Of a stretch of 64,000 bases of DNA, positions 42,833 through 52,094 are shown piece by piece. The notes beneath the pieces were generated by a model that was not told the DNA's origin, searched no databases, and saw only the letters and a list, made by a program, of their open reading frames with translations. Each line of letters begins with the position of its first letter. Position 1 is the first letter of the stretch. The translations under genes and the position numbers were made by a program. The stretch spans positions 1 to 64,000 of the forward strand of contig JAMOTD010000009.1 of assembly GCA_027068415.1 (NCBI GenBank), read 5' to 3'. The stretch comes from Desulfurobacteriaceae bacterium. GTDB taxonomy: Bacteria > Aquificota > Aquificia > Desulfurobacteriales > Desulfurobacteriaceae.

Positions 42833-43561
42833 CTACTCTTTCTCTTCCAGCCATTCCAGTAAGTCCTTTACAGTTAAAGAGGCATTCAAAGTTTCAGCCA
42901 AAATGCCGTTAACCCTTTCCTGCATCCCTGCTTATAATTTTAGAGAGCCCGCTAAATCTGGTCAAGAACTCCCTTCTATTCAAAGAGCCGAAGTTCTGTT
43001 CCATAAAATTCGAGAATAGGTCTGCACAACAAAATCCTGAAGAGGAGCGAGCTTATCAAGTTCAATCAAATCAATCAGGTCTTTAACTCTCTCTACCACT
43101 TTTCTCTCTTCCAGATAAGAAGTAGCTGCGAAGACCTTCCGAAAGTAGACCCCTTCTTGGGCCGTTTCTACCCTTAAAGGAGAAAAACCCTCAAGCGGAA
43201 TAGTTTCAAAGACCCCGCTAAACTGGTCTTCAACAAAATCAACCGACACCATCAAACCACTTTTCCCTATAATCGCACGCCACATCCTAAGGGTAGAAGA
43301 GGAAAGGAGACGGAAAGCAAATACCGGAAATCTCTCTAATAGAAAGAACTCCAGCTCTCTTTTACTCCAGCTACTCAGAGAAAGCCCTTGGTAAAAGAAG
43401 TCAAGGTCGTAAGAAATTCTGTAAGCTCTCTTTAAGAGGAACCTCACAAGCGCCGTACCGCCGGTTAAAACAAAAGGGAACTCCTCCCACTTGGCAAATT
43501 CGGAAAGGGCTTTAAGAATCTCGTCTTGAAAGTCATAGAGGCGAGAAAATTTCATTTCCAT
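42833..43561 (-). pseudogene. Second nucleotidyltransferase (AbiEii-like) gene, frameshifted near its 3' end
   Basis: The main frame (43561 to 42980, 193 residues) has FVLTGGTALVRFLLKR and YDLDFFY, the active-site pattern of the AbiEii group, plus VERVKDLIDLIELDKLAPL. It stops early after ILWNRTSAL. A second frame then carries on with NFGSLNRREFLTRFSGLSKI. A third, from 42925, gives NGILAETLNASLTVKDLLEW to TAG at 42833. Two frameshifts, near 43000 and 42915, would join these into one protein of about 240 residues. The 5' end overlaps the upstream gene by 29 bases. The alternative is a naturally short protein followed by unrelated frames. Confidence 0.55.
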
Positions 43562-44558
43562 ACCCTCTTAAGGCCTCTAACAGACCTGCACAGCCGAAGA
43601 GCATTGCGTCCCCCAAGGGGTAGGCGTACTCTCCCAGCTCCTTAAATTTCTCCCTATTAGGGCCGACCAGGTAAACTTTTTCGGGTTTTATACTTTCTAT
43701 AAAGAGAGCTCCGTGGCCGCCGTCCTTGTAAACCTCTTCAAAAGTTATTCTCCCCGCAATCAGCTTCACCATAAAATTTTTGAGTTTATCAGGAGTAAGC
43801 ATCCTCGTGTGGTGCTCAAGGAAACCGCAGATAAGCCCGTCCCTGACTGTAGAAACGAGAGTGTGCCCGTTGCCGCAGTCTATACAGACAAACTCCCTGA
43901 CGCCCTCTTCCTTTGCGTAGGAGTAAACTCCGGCCACCGCCGCAAGTTTGCTGTCCATTACAAAGCCCCTGAGCCCCTCATCTTTAATCTGCCTCAGAAC
44001 CGAATCAAACCGGCTCAAAAACCCCGTCTCCTCCGTGTGGTAGAGCTCCCACGGCCTCCTGCTCTTTCCTAAGAGCTCCCTAAGGTAGTTAAATCTCGTA
44101 ATCCTGTCGCTCTGCCCCTTGATAAAGCCATGGTCCTGACAGGCAACCCCGATAAACTCAAAGTTCTCCTTTAATCCCCCTAAAGCCCTCAGCCCTTTGA
44201 AAACCTCAAACTCAAGGTCCCTCAGGCAAAGGTCACACTCTTCAATCTCGCTTACAACCTCTATTCCGAGCTCCTTCACCTGTGTAAGGTCGTCCCTGAA
44301 GGTCTTTGCGGCCTGTGGAGAAGCGAAAGCCCTTCCTCCCCTTTTTATAAACTCAATTACCGCCTTCTTTAAAGGCCCTCCTCCCATCGTATAGCCGCAG
44401 AGCTTAAGCTCCTTCCCCCTGTGCTCCCTGACCCTTTTCGCCAGCTTCGTCGTAGGTGAGGGCAGAACCGCCTTAATCCAGTTCTCCGGAGCCTCTCCTT
44501 TAATGGGAATTAATATGTCCTGTGTGCCTTTACCCACATCTACCAAAACGGCTTCCAT
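43533..44558 (-). CDS. DUF1786-family protein
   Basis: The start is ATG 44558 (MEAVLVDVGKGTQDILI). Upstream in-frame codons run into the ftsZ leader and gene on the other strand. The 341-residue protein has an actin/hexokinase-like opening (DVGKGTQD) and a mirrored motif in the second half (FVCIDCGNGHTLVSTV). Also present are YTMGGGPLKKAV, GVACQDHGF and the Cys pair CDLCLRD. This family (DUF1786) is poorly characterised and is sometimes labelled pyruvate-formate-lyase-activating-like. An ATPase of the ASKHA fold is inferred from the two glycine-rich Asp motifs. Confidence 0.78.
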   Translation of the reverse strand: MEAVLVDVGKGTQDILIPIKGEAPENWIKAVLPSPTTKLAKRVREHRGKELKLCGYTMGGGPLKKAVIEFIKRGGRAFASPQAAKTFRDDLTQVKELGIEVVSEIEECDLCLRDLEFEVFKGLRALGGLKENFEFIGVACQDHGFIKGQSDRITRFNYLRELLGKSRRPWELYHTEETGFLSRFDSVLRQIKDEGLRGFVMDSKLAAVAGVYSYAKEEGVREFVCIDCGNGHTLVSTVRDGLICGFLEHHTRMLTPDKLKNFMVKLIAGRITFEEVYKDGGHGALFIESIKPEKVYLVGPNREKFKELGEYAYPLGDAMLFGCAGLLEALRGYGNEIFSPL

Positions 44559-44624
44559 AACCGCCCCCGCAGGAATAGAATTAAGACTTGAGCTCAATTT
44601 TATAACCTTAAGGAGCACTAAAAG

Positions 44625-45692
44625 ATGTTTGAGATAGCTCAGGAGGAGTTCTCCGGACCGGTAATAAAGGTAATCGGAGTAGGCGGCGGAGGAGGAAACG
44701 CCGTTGCAAGAATGTGTGAAAAGGGAATAAGCGGAGTTGAGTTTATAGCCGTAAACACCGACGCTCAAGTCCTCTCAAGGCTTCCCGTTCCCGTTAAAGT
44801 CCAAATCGGTGAGAAGTTAACAAAGGGGCTGGGAGCAGGAGGAAAGCCGGAAATCGGAGAGCAGGCAGCCCTTGAAGACGAACCAAAAATTAGAGAGGTC
44901 TTAGAAGGCTCGGACATGGTCTTTATAACCGCCGGAATGGGAGGCGGAACTGGTACCGGAGCCGCCCCGATTGTTGCCAAAGTGGCCAAAAACATGGGAA
45001 TCCTAACAATCGGCGTGGTGACCCGCCCCTTTGACTTTGAGGGTAGGCGCCGTCAGGAGTTCGCAGAGGCGGGAATAAGGAGGCTAAAGGAGTTCGTTGA
45101 TACCCTCATGGTAGTCCCGAATCAAAAGCTCATAACCGTTGCCCCAAAAGGGCTCAGCATAAGCAGTGCCTTTGAGCTTGCCGACAACGTTCTCTATCAG
45201 GCGGTTAAGGGAATAACCGAAGTTATTACTAAACCGGGCCTCATAAACCTTGACTTTGCCGACGTTAAAAGCGTCATGCACAGCGGGGGTTATGCCCTAA
45301 TCGGAACAGGTGAGGCCGACGGAGAGGACAGGGCTTTAACGGCCGCGAGGAAGGCGATAGACAACCCCCTCCTTGAGAACGTTCAGGTTGAGGGGGCAAG
45401 CAAAATCCTCGTCAACATTACCGGTGGGAGCGATTTAACCCTTGACGAGGCCTACGCCGCAGCCTCCTTGATTAAGGAGAGGGCAAAGAGGGACGACACC
45501 AACTTCTTCTTCGGGGTCACCCTTGAGCCGGAGCTCAGCGGAACGATTCAAGTTACGGTAATTGCAACCGGGTTTGACGATAAAGGAAGGCCTATAAGGA
45601 TTTTCGGCGGCAAGGATAAAGAGGTTAAGGGTGAAGGGGAGCTCCCCTTTGACATCGGCGACATAATAAAGAAGTTAAAGGATGAGGACTAA
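44625..45692 (+). CDS. ftsZ: Cell division protein FtsZ
   Basis: This 355-residue tubulin homologue has [15 protein letters not shown], the nucleotide loop [12 protein letters not shown] and [12 protein letters not shown], plus the T7 synergy region. The C-terminal tail ([15 protein letters not shown]) is short and acidic and lacks the usual variable linker, though it may serve as the peptide that binds FtsA or ZipA-like partners. It stands alone, divergent from the DUF1786 gene and apart from the mur/ftsW genes. AAGGAG precedes the ATG. The leader contains the palindrome TTGAGCTCAA. Confidence 0.97.
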   Translation: MFEIAQEEFSGPVIKVIGVGGGGGNAVARMCEKGISGVEFIAVNTDAQVLSRLPVPVKVQIGEKLTKGLGAGGKPEIGEQAALEDEPKIREVLEGSDMVFITAGMGGGTGTGAAPIVAKVAKNMGILTIGVVTRPFDFEGRRRQEFAEAGIRRLKEFVDTLMVVPNQKLITVAPKGLSISSAFELADNVLYQAVKGITEVITKPGLINLDFADVKSVMHSGGYALIGTGEADGEDRALTAARKAIDNPLLENVQVEGASKILVNITGGSDLTLDEAYAAASLIKERAKRDDTNFFFGVTLEPELSGTIQVTVIATGFDDKGRPIRIFGGKDKEVKGEGELPFDIGDIIKKLKDED

Positions 45693-46267
45693 AGAAGCTC
45701 CTCCTTCTCAATAAAGAGAGCCCCCCTCTCTAAGAGCTCCTCCTCGGCCCTCTCTGTAGTCTCCGGGCTCACTCCCCTAACTGCGTCGGAGAAAACGAAG
45801 ACCTGGTAGCCTAAGTTGAGCCCGCCCAGGGCTGTATTCTTAACGCAGTAGTCGGTTGCCACCCCGCAGACAAAGAGTCTCTTTACTCCCCTCTCCCTTA
45901 AAAGGGAGTCAAGAAGAGTTCCCTGAAAACCCGAGTAGGCCTCAAGCTCGGGCTTGTCTCCCTTGTTTATTATGAAGGTATCGGGAGGGAGCTCCAGCCC
46001 GTCAATAAACTCTGCCCCCCTGCTCCACTGGACGCAGTGCCTCGGCCAAATTCCTCCGTTATCCTTAAATGATACGTGGTTCTCCGGGTGCCAGTCCCTC
46101 GTTGCAAAGATCGGCAGTCCTTTCTCCCTAAAGAGGGAGACGTAGGAGTTTATAACGGGGACAATCTCCTCCGCCCCCTTAACGGGAAGGGAGCCGCCGG
46201 AGGAGAAGTCCTTCTGCATGTCAACGACGATAAGGGCGTCAAAGGGGGTAAGCCTTAACCTCGCCAT
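45689..46267 (-). CDS. pncA: Nicotinamidase / isochorismatase-family hydrolase
   Basis: The 192-residue cysteine hydrolase has the triad Asp in LIVVDMQKDF, Lys in INKGDKPELEAYSGF and Cys in FVCGVATDYCVKNTAL. The metal-ligand segment DWHPENHVSF is typical of nicotinamidases. It converts nicotinamide to nicotinate for NAD salvage. It is convergent with ftsZ, and the two genes overlap by four bases at their ends. Confidence 0.9.
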   Translation of the reverse strand: MARLRLTPFDALIVVDMQKDFSSGGSLPVKGAEEIVPVINSYVSLFREKGLPIFATRDWHPENHVSFKDNGGIWPRHCVQWSRGAEFIDGLELPPDTFIINKGDKPELEAYSGFQGTLLDSLLRERGVKRLFVCGVATDYCVKNTALGGLNLGYQVFVFSDAVRGVSPETTERAEEELLERGALFIEKEELL

Positions 46268-46269
46268 CT

Positions 46270-47130
46270 CTACTGAGCAACCATCTTAAATGCGTTTATT
46301 ACGAGCTCTTTTGCGTTGTCAACAGAGAGCTTTGAGGTGTTTACCTTCATGTGGAAGAGGTTAATTCCCCTAACGTCCTCGTCACACAGGTCTTTGTAGA
46401 ACTCGGCCTCCTTTGAGTCAATCTTCATCAGCTGCTTCTCGGCCTCCTCAATTGAGAGCCCCGTATTCTCGGCAAAGACCTTTACCCTGTCGTGGAAGGG
46501 AGCCTCAACCTTTACGTGGAAAGAGTTGGGGTACTCCTGAAGAACGCAGGCTGCACCGTGGCCTACAATTACGACGTTATTTGAAACGGCAAAGGCGGTA
46601 ATCGTCTTCACCAGTGCATCCCTGAACTCCTCAAAGGATATCTCCTTCTTCTTCTCACCGAAGAGAGCTCCGAAGTCAATTAAACTCTTGTCAAGCTGGA
46701 AGAGGTCAAAGAATGAGAGCTTTGAGGGAACGTACTTAAACTCGCTGTAATCCTCTATCTTCCACTCGGGAACTCCGAGCCTCTTTGCAACCTCAGAGAG
46801 TATCTCGGTGTAAACCAGCTTATAGCCCAGCTCTTGGGCAACCTTCCTTGCGACCTCAAGCCCCATTGAGCCCAGCTCGTAAGTGATTGTTATTACGCCC
46901 ATTCTTCCCTCCAGAAAGCGCTTTTTGTAGTCAGGATTTGCTAATAAGTTTACCCTAATGGAAGTTGCAAGTTCAACAAAGAAGTCCTCATCACACTGAG
47001 GCGGTAAAACCCTGTCAAGCTCTGTAAAGAACTCCTCCAAGACCGGCAGAACTTCCGGACAACACAGGGCGAGCTCCTCATCCTCGTAAAGGAGCTCCAC
47101 CGCACCAACTACCCTATCCCTCTCCTTCAC
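46270..47130 (-). CDS. Cytidylate-kinase-like family protein
   Basis: The 286-residue protein has a variable helical first 75 residues and a C-terminal domain starting MGVITITYELGSMGLEVARKVA. Its P-loop is degenerate compared with true CMP kinase (GxxGSG-type replaced by ELGSMGLE), as is usual in this 'cytidylate kinase 2' family. Also present are VVIVGHGAACVLQ and HVKVEAPFHDRV. It overlaps scpB by 17 bases. The real substrate of the family is not settled. Confidence 0.8.
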   Translation of the reverse strand: MKERDRVVGAVELLYEDEELALCCPEVLPVLEEFFTELDRVLPPQCDEDFFVELATSIRVNLLANPDYKKRFLEGRMGVITITYELGSMGLEVARKVAQELGYKLVYTEILSEVAKRLGVPEWKIEDYSEFKYVPSKLSFFDLFQLDKSLIDFGALFGEKKKEISFEEFRDALVKTITAFAVSNNVVIVGHGAACVLQEYPNSFHVKVEAPFHDRVKVFAENTGLSIEEAEKQLMKIDSKEAEFYKDLCDEDVRGINLFHMKVNTSKLSVDNAKELVINAFKMVAQ

Positions 47131-47635
47131 CTTCCACCTCTGTAAGCTCTATCGGGGGGAGGTCTTGTAAAGAGGCAAGGCCGAAGTGCTCAAGGAAAGC
47201 CTTCGTAGTACCGTAGAGCTTCGGCCTTCCCGGGGAGCTCTCCCTGCCGACAACCTCAATTAGCCCCTTCTCAAGGAGTGACTTCAGAGCCCCGTCGGGG
47301 TTCTGGCCCCTTATCTGGGCTATTCTCTTCCTCGTTATGGGCTGGTTGTAGGCCACTATAGCCAAAACCTCAAGCAGAGGTCTTGAGAGCCTTACGGGCC
47401 TCTCCTCAACGAACTTAGAGAGCTCCTCCTTAAGCTCAGGAGCCGTAAAGAACCTATAACCTCCTGCCACCTTCTTTAAAACTATTCCCCTGTCGGAATA
47501 GTCAAGGAGGAGCTGCGAAATCACGAGGGAGACCTTCTCTTTCTCTATCCCCAGCTTTTCCGAGAGCTCCTCCTCCGAAACCGGCTCCTGAGAGAGGAAA
47601 ATTGCCCCTTCAATTAACTTCTTCTCTTTCTCCAT
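47114..47635 (-). CDS. scpB: Segregation and condensation protein B
   Basis: The 173-residue protein has tandem winged helices: GAIFLSQEPVSEEELSEKLG, then RPLLEVLAIVAYNQPITRKRIAQIRG and GRPKLYGTTKAFLEHFGL, the ScpB hallmark. It is a kleisin-associated subunit of the SMC chromosome-condensing complex. It overlaps the 3' end of murG by 22 bases. scpA is not in the window. Confidence 0.93.
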   Translation of the reverse strand: MEKEKKLIEGAIFLSQEPVSEEELSEKLGIEKEKVSLVISQLLLDYSDRGIVLKKVAGGYRFFTAPELKEELSKFVEERPVRLSRPLLEVLAIVAYNQPITRKRIAQIRGQNPDGALKSLLEKGLIEVVGRESSPGRPKLYGTTKAFLEHFGLASLQDLPPIELTEVEGEGEG

Positions 47636-48711
47636 TCCTCAATCTCTCTGACTATGAGGGAGGTTCCGTCGGGGGGGAAAAGCCCCGATAGGGCTTCCTC
47701 CATCTTCCTGCGCTCCATTATATCAAACAGGATTCTCTCTATTCCTTGTAGGAAAAGCTCTACGCTGAGCTCAGACTCCCTAAACAACAGCGCCCCTCCC
47801 CTATCTGCCAAGAACTTACCGTTAAAGTACTGGTGCTCGTCCGCCGCGTAGGGGTAGGGAATCAGGATAGAGGGGAGCCTGAAGGCAGCAATCTCCGAGA
47901 CTGCCAGAGCTCCCGCCCTTGAAACAACCCCGTCGCTGGCTGCGTAGAGCTCCCAGATTTTCCCGTAAAAGGGAATAACCGCCGCCGGAATTCGGCTGCC
48001 TGCGTAGACCTCCCTCAACCTCCCCTCTTTGCCGTACCCGGTAAGGTGGATAACCTGCAGCGGTTTTCCCTTTAAACCCGGAGCAGCCTTCTCAACGAGC
48101 CTGTTAATTGAGAGAGCTCCCTGACTTCCCCCCAAGATCAGAAGGGTCTTCCTCCCCTCCTCAAGGGAGAGCTCGGCTAAAACCCTCCTCCTTAGCTCAT
48201 CCCTCCTCTCGGCCGCCTCCAAAACCTCCCTCCTGAGGGGATTTCCCGTAAAGAGGCACTCACACCTTAAGTACCTCTCGGCCTGGGGGAAGCCGAGGAA
48301 GGCCTTAACTGCAAACCTTGAGAGAAACCTGTTTGTCTTTCCCGGAACCGAGTTCTGCTCCTGAATGAAGAGGGGAACTCCCTTCAGAGCACAGGCCACC
48401 CCCAGCGGAAGCGAGGAGTAGCCCCCGAAAATTACGGCACAGTCGGGTTTAAACTCCTTTAAAATCCCCAAGAGCTCTACCGCAGCCCTTCCGTACCCCA
48501 AGAGTGCAGAAACTCCCCTTACTCCCTTACCGCGAAAAGAGGTATAGTCAAAGAGGAGACTCCTATCGGCGGGGAAGCCCAACCTCCCCTCAATCCCCCC
48601 CTTTGAGCCGACAAACAGGAGCTCGTGCCCCCTCTTTCTAAGCTCCTCAGCCACCGCAAGAGCGGGAAAGTAGTGGCCTCCCGTTCCTCCTCCGGCAATT
48701 ACTACCCTCAA
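47614..48711 (-). CDS. murG: UDP-GlcNAc transferase MurG
   Basis: The 365-residue GT28 glycosyltransferase has N-terminal GGGTGGHYFPALAVAEEL, then EQNSVPGKTNRFLS, LLILGGSQGALSINRLV and YPYAADEHQYFNGKFLADRGGA. It makes lipid II from lipid I on the inner face of the membrane. The start is TTG 48711, overlapping the ftsW stop (TTGA). It belongs to the murD-ftsW-murG-scpB run. Confidence 0.96.
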   Translation of the reverse strand: MRVVIAGGGTGGHYFPALAVAEELRKRGHELLFVGSKGGIEGRLGFPADRSLLFDYTSFRGKGVRGVSALLGYGRAAVELLGILKEFKPDCAVIFGGYSSLPLGVACALKGVPLFIQEQNSVPGKTNRFLSRFAVKAFLGFPQAERYLRCECLFTGNPLRREVLEAAERRDELRRRVLAELSLEEGRKTLLILGGSQGALSINRLVEKAAPGLKGKPLQVIHLTGYGKEGRLREVYAGSRIPAAVIPFYGKIWELYAASDGVVSRAGALAVSEIAAFRLPSILIPYPYAADEHQYFNGKFLADRGGALLFRESELSVELFLQGIERILFDIMERRKMEEALSGLFPPDGTSLIVREIEEWRKRRS

Positions 48712-49865
48712 GCGTACCTTCCCCTTCCCTTTAACCTTATCTTCACCTTTGACTCTGCCGGCAGACCCCTTGCTATGCTCATCAAAAAGCCGACGGCCAA
48801 GAAGTTGGCAATGAGGGAGCTCCCTCCCATACTCAGGAAAGGAAGAGTAATTCCCGTAGTGGGGATAAGCCCCAAGTTAACCCCTATGTGAACCATAGCC
48901 TCAAGGAAGATGTAGAGGGTAAGTCCCAAGGCCATAAACTTCCCGACCATCTCGTCGGAGCGGTCTGCTATAGAAAGCCCCAAGAAAAGAATTCCGAAGT
49001 AGGCCAGTATTATCAGAACGGCCCCTACGGCCCCTACCTCCTCGGCAATGTGGGAGAACATAAAATCGCTGAAGGCAAATGTTAAAAAGAGGAATTTTGA
49101 CTGAACTCCCTGTCCTATCCCCATTCCCGTCAGCCCGCCGGAGGCAAATGCCACGAAGGCCTGAACCAGCTGATAGCTGCTGTACTTACCGCTGGTGTAG
49201 TAGTACTTCTCCGGGTCAAAGAGGATTTTTATCCGGGCTATCCTGTAGGGAGCCGAGACAACCGCAAAGGTAAAGAGGGCAAGGCCGAAGGCGGCCGGAA
49301 CGACGATGTACCTAAGGTTTAGCCCGGTAATAAAGAGAATCGCAAATATGACTATTGAGAGAATCATTGCAGAGCCCAAGTCCTTCTCAAGGAGAATCAG
49401 AATTACCGGAACGAAGGCAAGGAGCATTAATTTTGCAAAGTCTCTCCAGTCGTTCTGAATGTCGGACCACTTGTACTGAACGTAGCCTGAGACAAAGAGG
49501 ATAACTAAAACCTTTGCAATCTCTGCAGGCTGGAGGGAAATTCCGGCAACTATTATCCAGCTCTTTGAGTTGTTTATCTCCCTTCCGAAGAGCAGGACCG
49601 CCACAAGGAGCAGGTTCGCAAGGCCGTAAAGCCCCCAGAGGACCTTCTCCCTTGCAATCTCCCTGTAGTCAACCCTCTTGTATATAAAGAGGGCAATCAG
49701 AACTCCCAATCCCAAAGCTATTGCCTGCTTAAGGGCGTAGGAGTAAGGTTTAAGACCGAGCTTTAAGCACCAGAAGTAGCTTCCGGTGTAGATAAAGACA
49801 ATTCCCGCCAAAGAGAGAAGCAGAGAAATCAAGAAAATTGAAAGGGCGGCGGCTCTCTTATACAA
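48708..49865 (-). CDS. ftsW: Peptidoglycan polymerase FtsW
   Basis: The start is TTG 49865, six bases after GGAGG within the murD 3' end. A longer frame would read far into murD. The 385-residue product has about ten membrane segments. SEDS family marks are LEKDLGSAMILS, PAEIAKVLVILF, FSHIAEEVGAVGAVLII and GITLPFLSMGGSSLIANF. Its position between murD and murG identifies it as FtsW rather than RodA. Confidence 0.94.
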   Translation of the reverse strand: MYKRAAALSIFLISLLLSLAGIVFIYTGSYFWCLKLGLKPYSYALKQAIALGLGVLIALFIYKRVDYREIAREKVLWGLYGLANLLLVAVLLFGREINNSKSWIIVAGISLQPAEIAKVLVILFVSGYVQYKWSDIQNDWRDFAKLMLLAFVPVILILLEKDLGSAMILSIVIFAILFITGLNLRYIVVPAAFGLALFTFAVVSAPYRIARIKILFDPEKYYYTSGKYSSYQLVQAFVAFASGGLTGMGIGQGVQSKFLFLTFAFSDFMFSHIAEEVGAVGAVLIILAYFGILFLGLSIADRSDEMVGKFMALGLTLYIFLEAMVHIGVNLGLIPTTGITLPFLSMGGSSLIANFLAVGFLMSIARGLPAESKVKIRLKGRGRYA

Positions 49866-51090
49866 CCTCTTCCTCCAGCTTCCTAACTGCCTCCTTAAAG
49901 GCCTCTCCCCTTTCGGCGTAGTTTCTGAACATGTCAAAACTGGCACACCCGGGGGAGAGGAGAACCACGTCTCCCGGCTCTGCGCCGGAGAAGGCAAGCC
50001 TTACGGCCTCCTCCATACTCCGGGCCCTGATTACCTCAACCAGAGAAGAGAAGCTCTCCTCTATTATTGGGGCGGCCTGGCCTATTGCAACTACCCTCTT
50101 AACCCTCTCCTTAATAATCGGAGAGAGGACTTTAAAGTCAAGGCCTTTATCCTTCCCGCCTGCTATCAGTATAACCCTCTCAAACGAAAGAAGAGCCTTT
50201 GCCACCGAATCAACGTTTGTTGACTTTGAATCGTTGATAAAGAGAACTCCCCTCACCTTTCCAACCGGCTCCGTCCTGTGGGGAAGCCCTTTGAAGCCGG
50301 AGAACCCCCGGTAGATTTCCTCCTCCGTCAGCCCCAAGAGCCTTAGGATTGAGAGTGCGCAGAGGTAGTTTTGAAGGTTGTGAACTCCTTTAAGGGGGAG
50401 CTCCCCCACATCAATCCTAACCCCATCCCCCGTCAGGCACTTCCCTTCAACCCTGAACTCCCCTCCCTCTCCGAAACCGATAACTCCCTCTCCCTTTATC
50501 CCTTTCAAACTCGGGTCTTCCCTGTTTACAACGAGCCAGTCAAAGTGCTCCCTCATTTTTAACTTTGCCTTAAGGTACTCCTCAAAACTGCCGTACCTGT
50601 CAAGGTGGTCGGGAGTGACGTTCAGTATAGCCCCAACGTCCCCCCTAAAAGAGGTAAGGTCCTCTATCTGGAAAGAGGAGAGCTCTAAAACAGAGATAGA
50701 TTCCCCGTCGGTCTCAAGAGCAAAGGAAGATGCAGCAATTCCGTAGTTCCCTCCGACAAACGCCTTCCTACCGGCCTCTTTAAGGGCGTGGTAAACCAGG
50801 GCAGTGGTAGTGCTCTTACCGTTCGTTCCCGTTATTCCCACTATCTCCCCCTTCATGAACCTGTAGGCAAGTTCAACCTCACCGTAGAGGGGGACGGAGC
50901 TCTCCTCAAGGAGCTTTACCGTACGGTGCCCGGGAGGAAAGCCGGGAGATTTGACTGCAAAGTCGTAGTCTGAAACCTTTTCTATCCCGTCTCCGTCTTC
51001 AAAGAAGTCAAAGTCAAAGCCGAGCTTCTCAAGGAGCTCCCCCGCTCCTCTTCCGCTTACCCCCCTCCCCAAAATTAGAGCTTTCAGCAT
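49858..51090 (-). CDS. murD: UDP-MurNAc-L-alanine:D-glutamate ligase
   Basis: The 410-residue Mur ligase begins ALILGRGVSGRGAGELLEKL. It has the ATP loop GITGTNGKSTTTALVYHAL, LNVTPDHLDRYGSFEEY, HRTEPVGKVRGVLFINDSKS and VLLSPGCASFDMFRNYAERG. It adds D-Glu to the peptidoglycan precursor. It is the first gene of the minus-strand run, so the promoter should lie in 51091-51280. Confidence 0.96.
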   Translation of the reverse strand: MLKALILGRGVSGRGAGELLEKLGFDFDFFEDGDGIEKVSDYDFAVKSPGFPPGHRTVKLLEESSVPLYGEVELAYRFMKGEIVGITGTNGKSTTTALVYHALKEAGRKAFVGGNYGIAASSFALETDGESISVLELSSFQIEDLTSFRGDVGAILNVTPDHLDRYGSFEEYLKAKLKMREHFDWLVVNREDPSLKGIKGEGVIGFGEGGEFRVEGKCLTGDGVRIDVGELPLKGVHNLQNYLCALSILRLLGLTEEEIYRGFSGFKGLPHRTEPVGKVRGVLFINDSKSTNVDSVAKALLSFERVILIAGGKDKGLDFKVLSPIIKERVKRVVAIGQAAPIIEESFSSLVEVIRARSMEEAVRLAFSGAEPGDVVLLSPGCASFDMFRNYAERGEAFKEAVRKLEEEVV

Positions 51091-51209
51091 AAGTCTCCCC
51101 CGAAATGACTTAGATCAAAAGTAGATTATAGCTTCAAACCCATTTATTAAGTAAGTGAATAGTGAATCAACAAGTTACTGAAGATAAACCTATAATTAAA
51201 AAATAAAGA

Positions 51210-51239
51210 AAAGGCTGTACAACAAAAATAAAAGCCTTT
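51210..51239. promoter_or_regulatory. Inverted repeat in the divergent murD / PAN-protein region
   Basis: AAAGGCT and AGCCTTT form perfect 7-bp arms separated by 16 AT-rich bases. The position is 45 bases before the start of the PAN-domain gene. Possible operator or leader hairpin. The rest of the 195-base gap is AT-rich with no visible gene. Confidence 0.3.
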
Positions 51240-51284
51240 AGCATTTGAACCCTGGTAGGGGGGCTAACTTAATTCGGGGAACTG

Positions 51285-52046
51285 ATGAGAGGAATAAAAA
51301 GAATAGTGGCAGCAGCTACACTCATTTTGATACTCGGAGGGGGTGCACAGGCCTTTCCCCTCGTAAAGGACAACACAAAAAGGGAAGGATACGAGTACAA
51401 ACTCTTTATCCTGAAGAGCGACAAGCCCTCGGTCTGTCAAAAGCTCTGCGAGATTGACCCGAGCTGCAGCGCCTGGGAGTTTGTAAGGAGCGGTTTTGAG
51501 GGGGAAAAGCCCAAGTGCTACCTCCAGAGGGGAATCTCAAAGCCCGCTATCGACAAGTGCTGCGTTTCTGGAATTAAACCGGCCTACCTCTTTAAGAGAA
51601 TGGAGATTAGGGAGCCCTGGGGAAGAGAGTTTAAAGTTGTAGTCTGCAACCCCCTCAACATTCCCGGCAGCAGGGAGAAGTTCGGCTGGAAGGAAGAGCC
51701 CCGGGAGCTCGGTGAGGCCGCTCCTCCTAAAGGAGCGAAGGGAATTCTCTACCTTGCCCCTCCCAACGAAAGCGAGCCAGCCGTAGTTGAAGGCGTCGTA
51801 AGAGTTCCTGAAAGAGGCGGGGAGCTCCTAATCAGAACCGCCGGAAATATAAACTCAAGCTATAAGCTCGTTGTAAAGGCCGGCGGAGAGGAGCTCTTTA
51901 GCGGTGAGATTGACGGCTCAAGGTGGAGAACAGTTAGAGTTGACCTCTCAAAGTGGAGGGGAAAGGCCGTTAAAGTGGAGCTCCTGGGCTACCCCCTGGG
52001 CTGGTTCTACAACTACATCTTTATAGACAGCATAGAGCTCCGATAA
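51285..52046 (+). CDS. Exported PAN/apple-domain protein
   Basis: The 253-residue product has a signal peptide (MRGIKRIVAAATLILILGGGAQA). A PAN/apple-like domain follows: SVCQKLCEIDPSCSAWEFV, KCYLQRGISKPAIDKCCVSG, with Cys spaced for disulfides. A separate C-terminal beta domain (VVEGVVRVPERGGELLIRTAGN ... WFYNYIFIDSIELR) resembles a carbohydrate-binding jelly roll. Both parts suggest a surface protein that binds protein or glycan. It is monocistronic by spacing. Confidence 0.72.
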   Translation: MRGIKRIVAAATLILILGGGAQAFPLVKDNTKREGYEYKLFILKSDKPSVCQKLCEIDPSCSAWEFVRSGFEGEKPKCYLQRGISKPAIDKCCVSGIKPAYLFKRMEIREPWGREFKVVVCNPLNIPGSREKFGWKEEPRELGEAAPPKGAKGILYLAPPNESEPAVVEGVVRVPERGGELLIRTAGNINSSYKLVVKAGGEELFSGEIDGSRWRTVRVDLSKWRGKAVKVELLGYPLGWFYNYIFIDSIELR

Positions 52047-52094
52047 CCTCTCCCGCTATAATTAACCGACACTCAAGCGGGAGAGAAGAACTCC

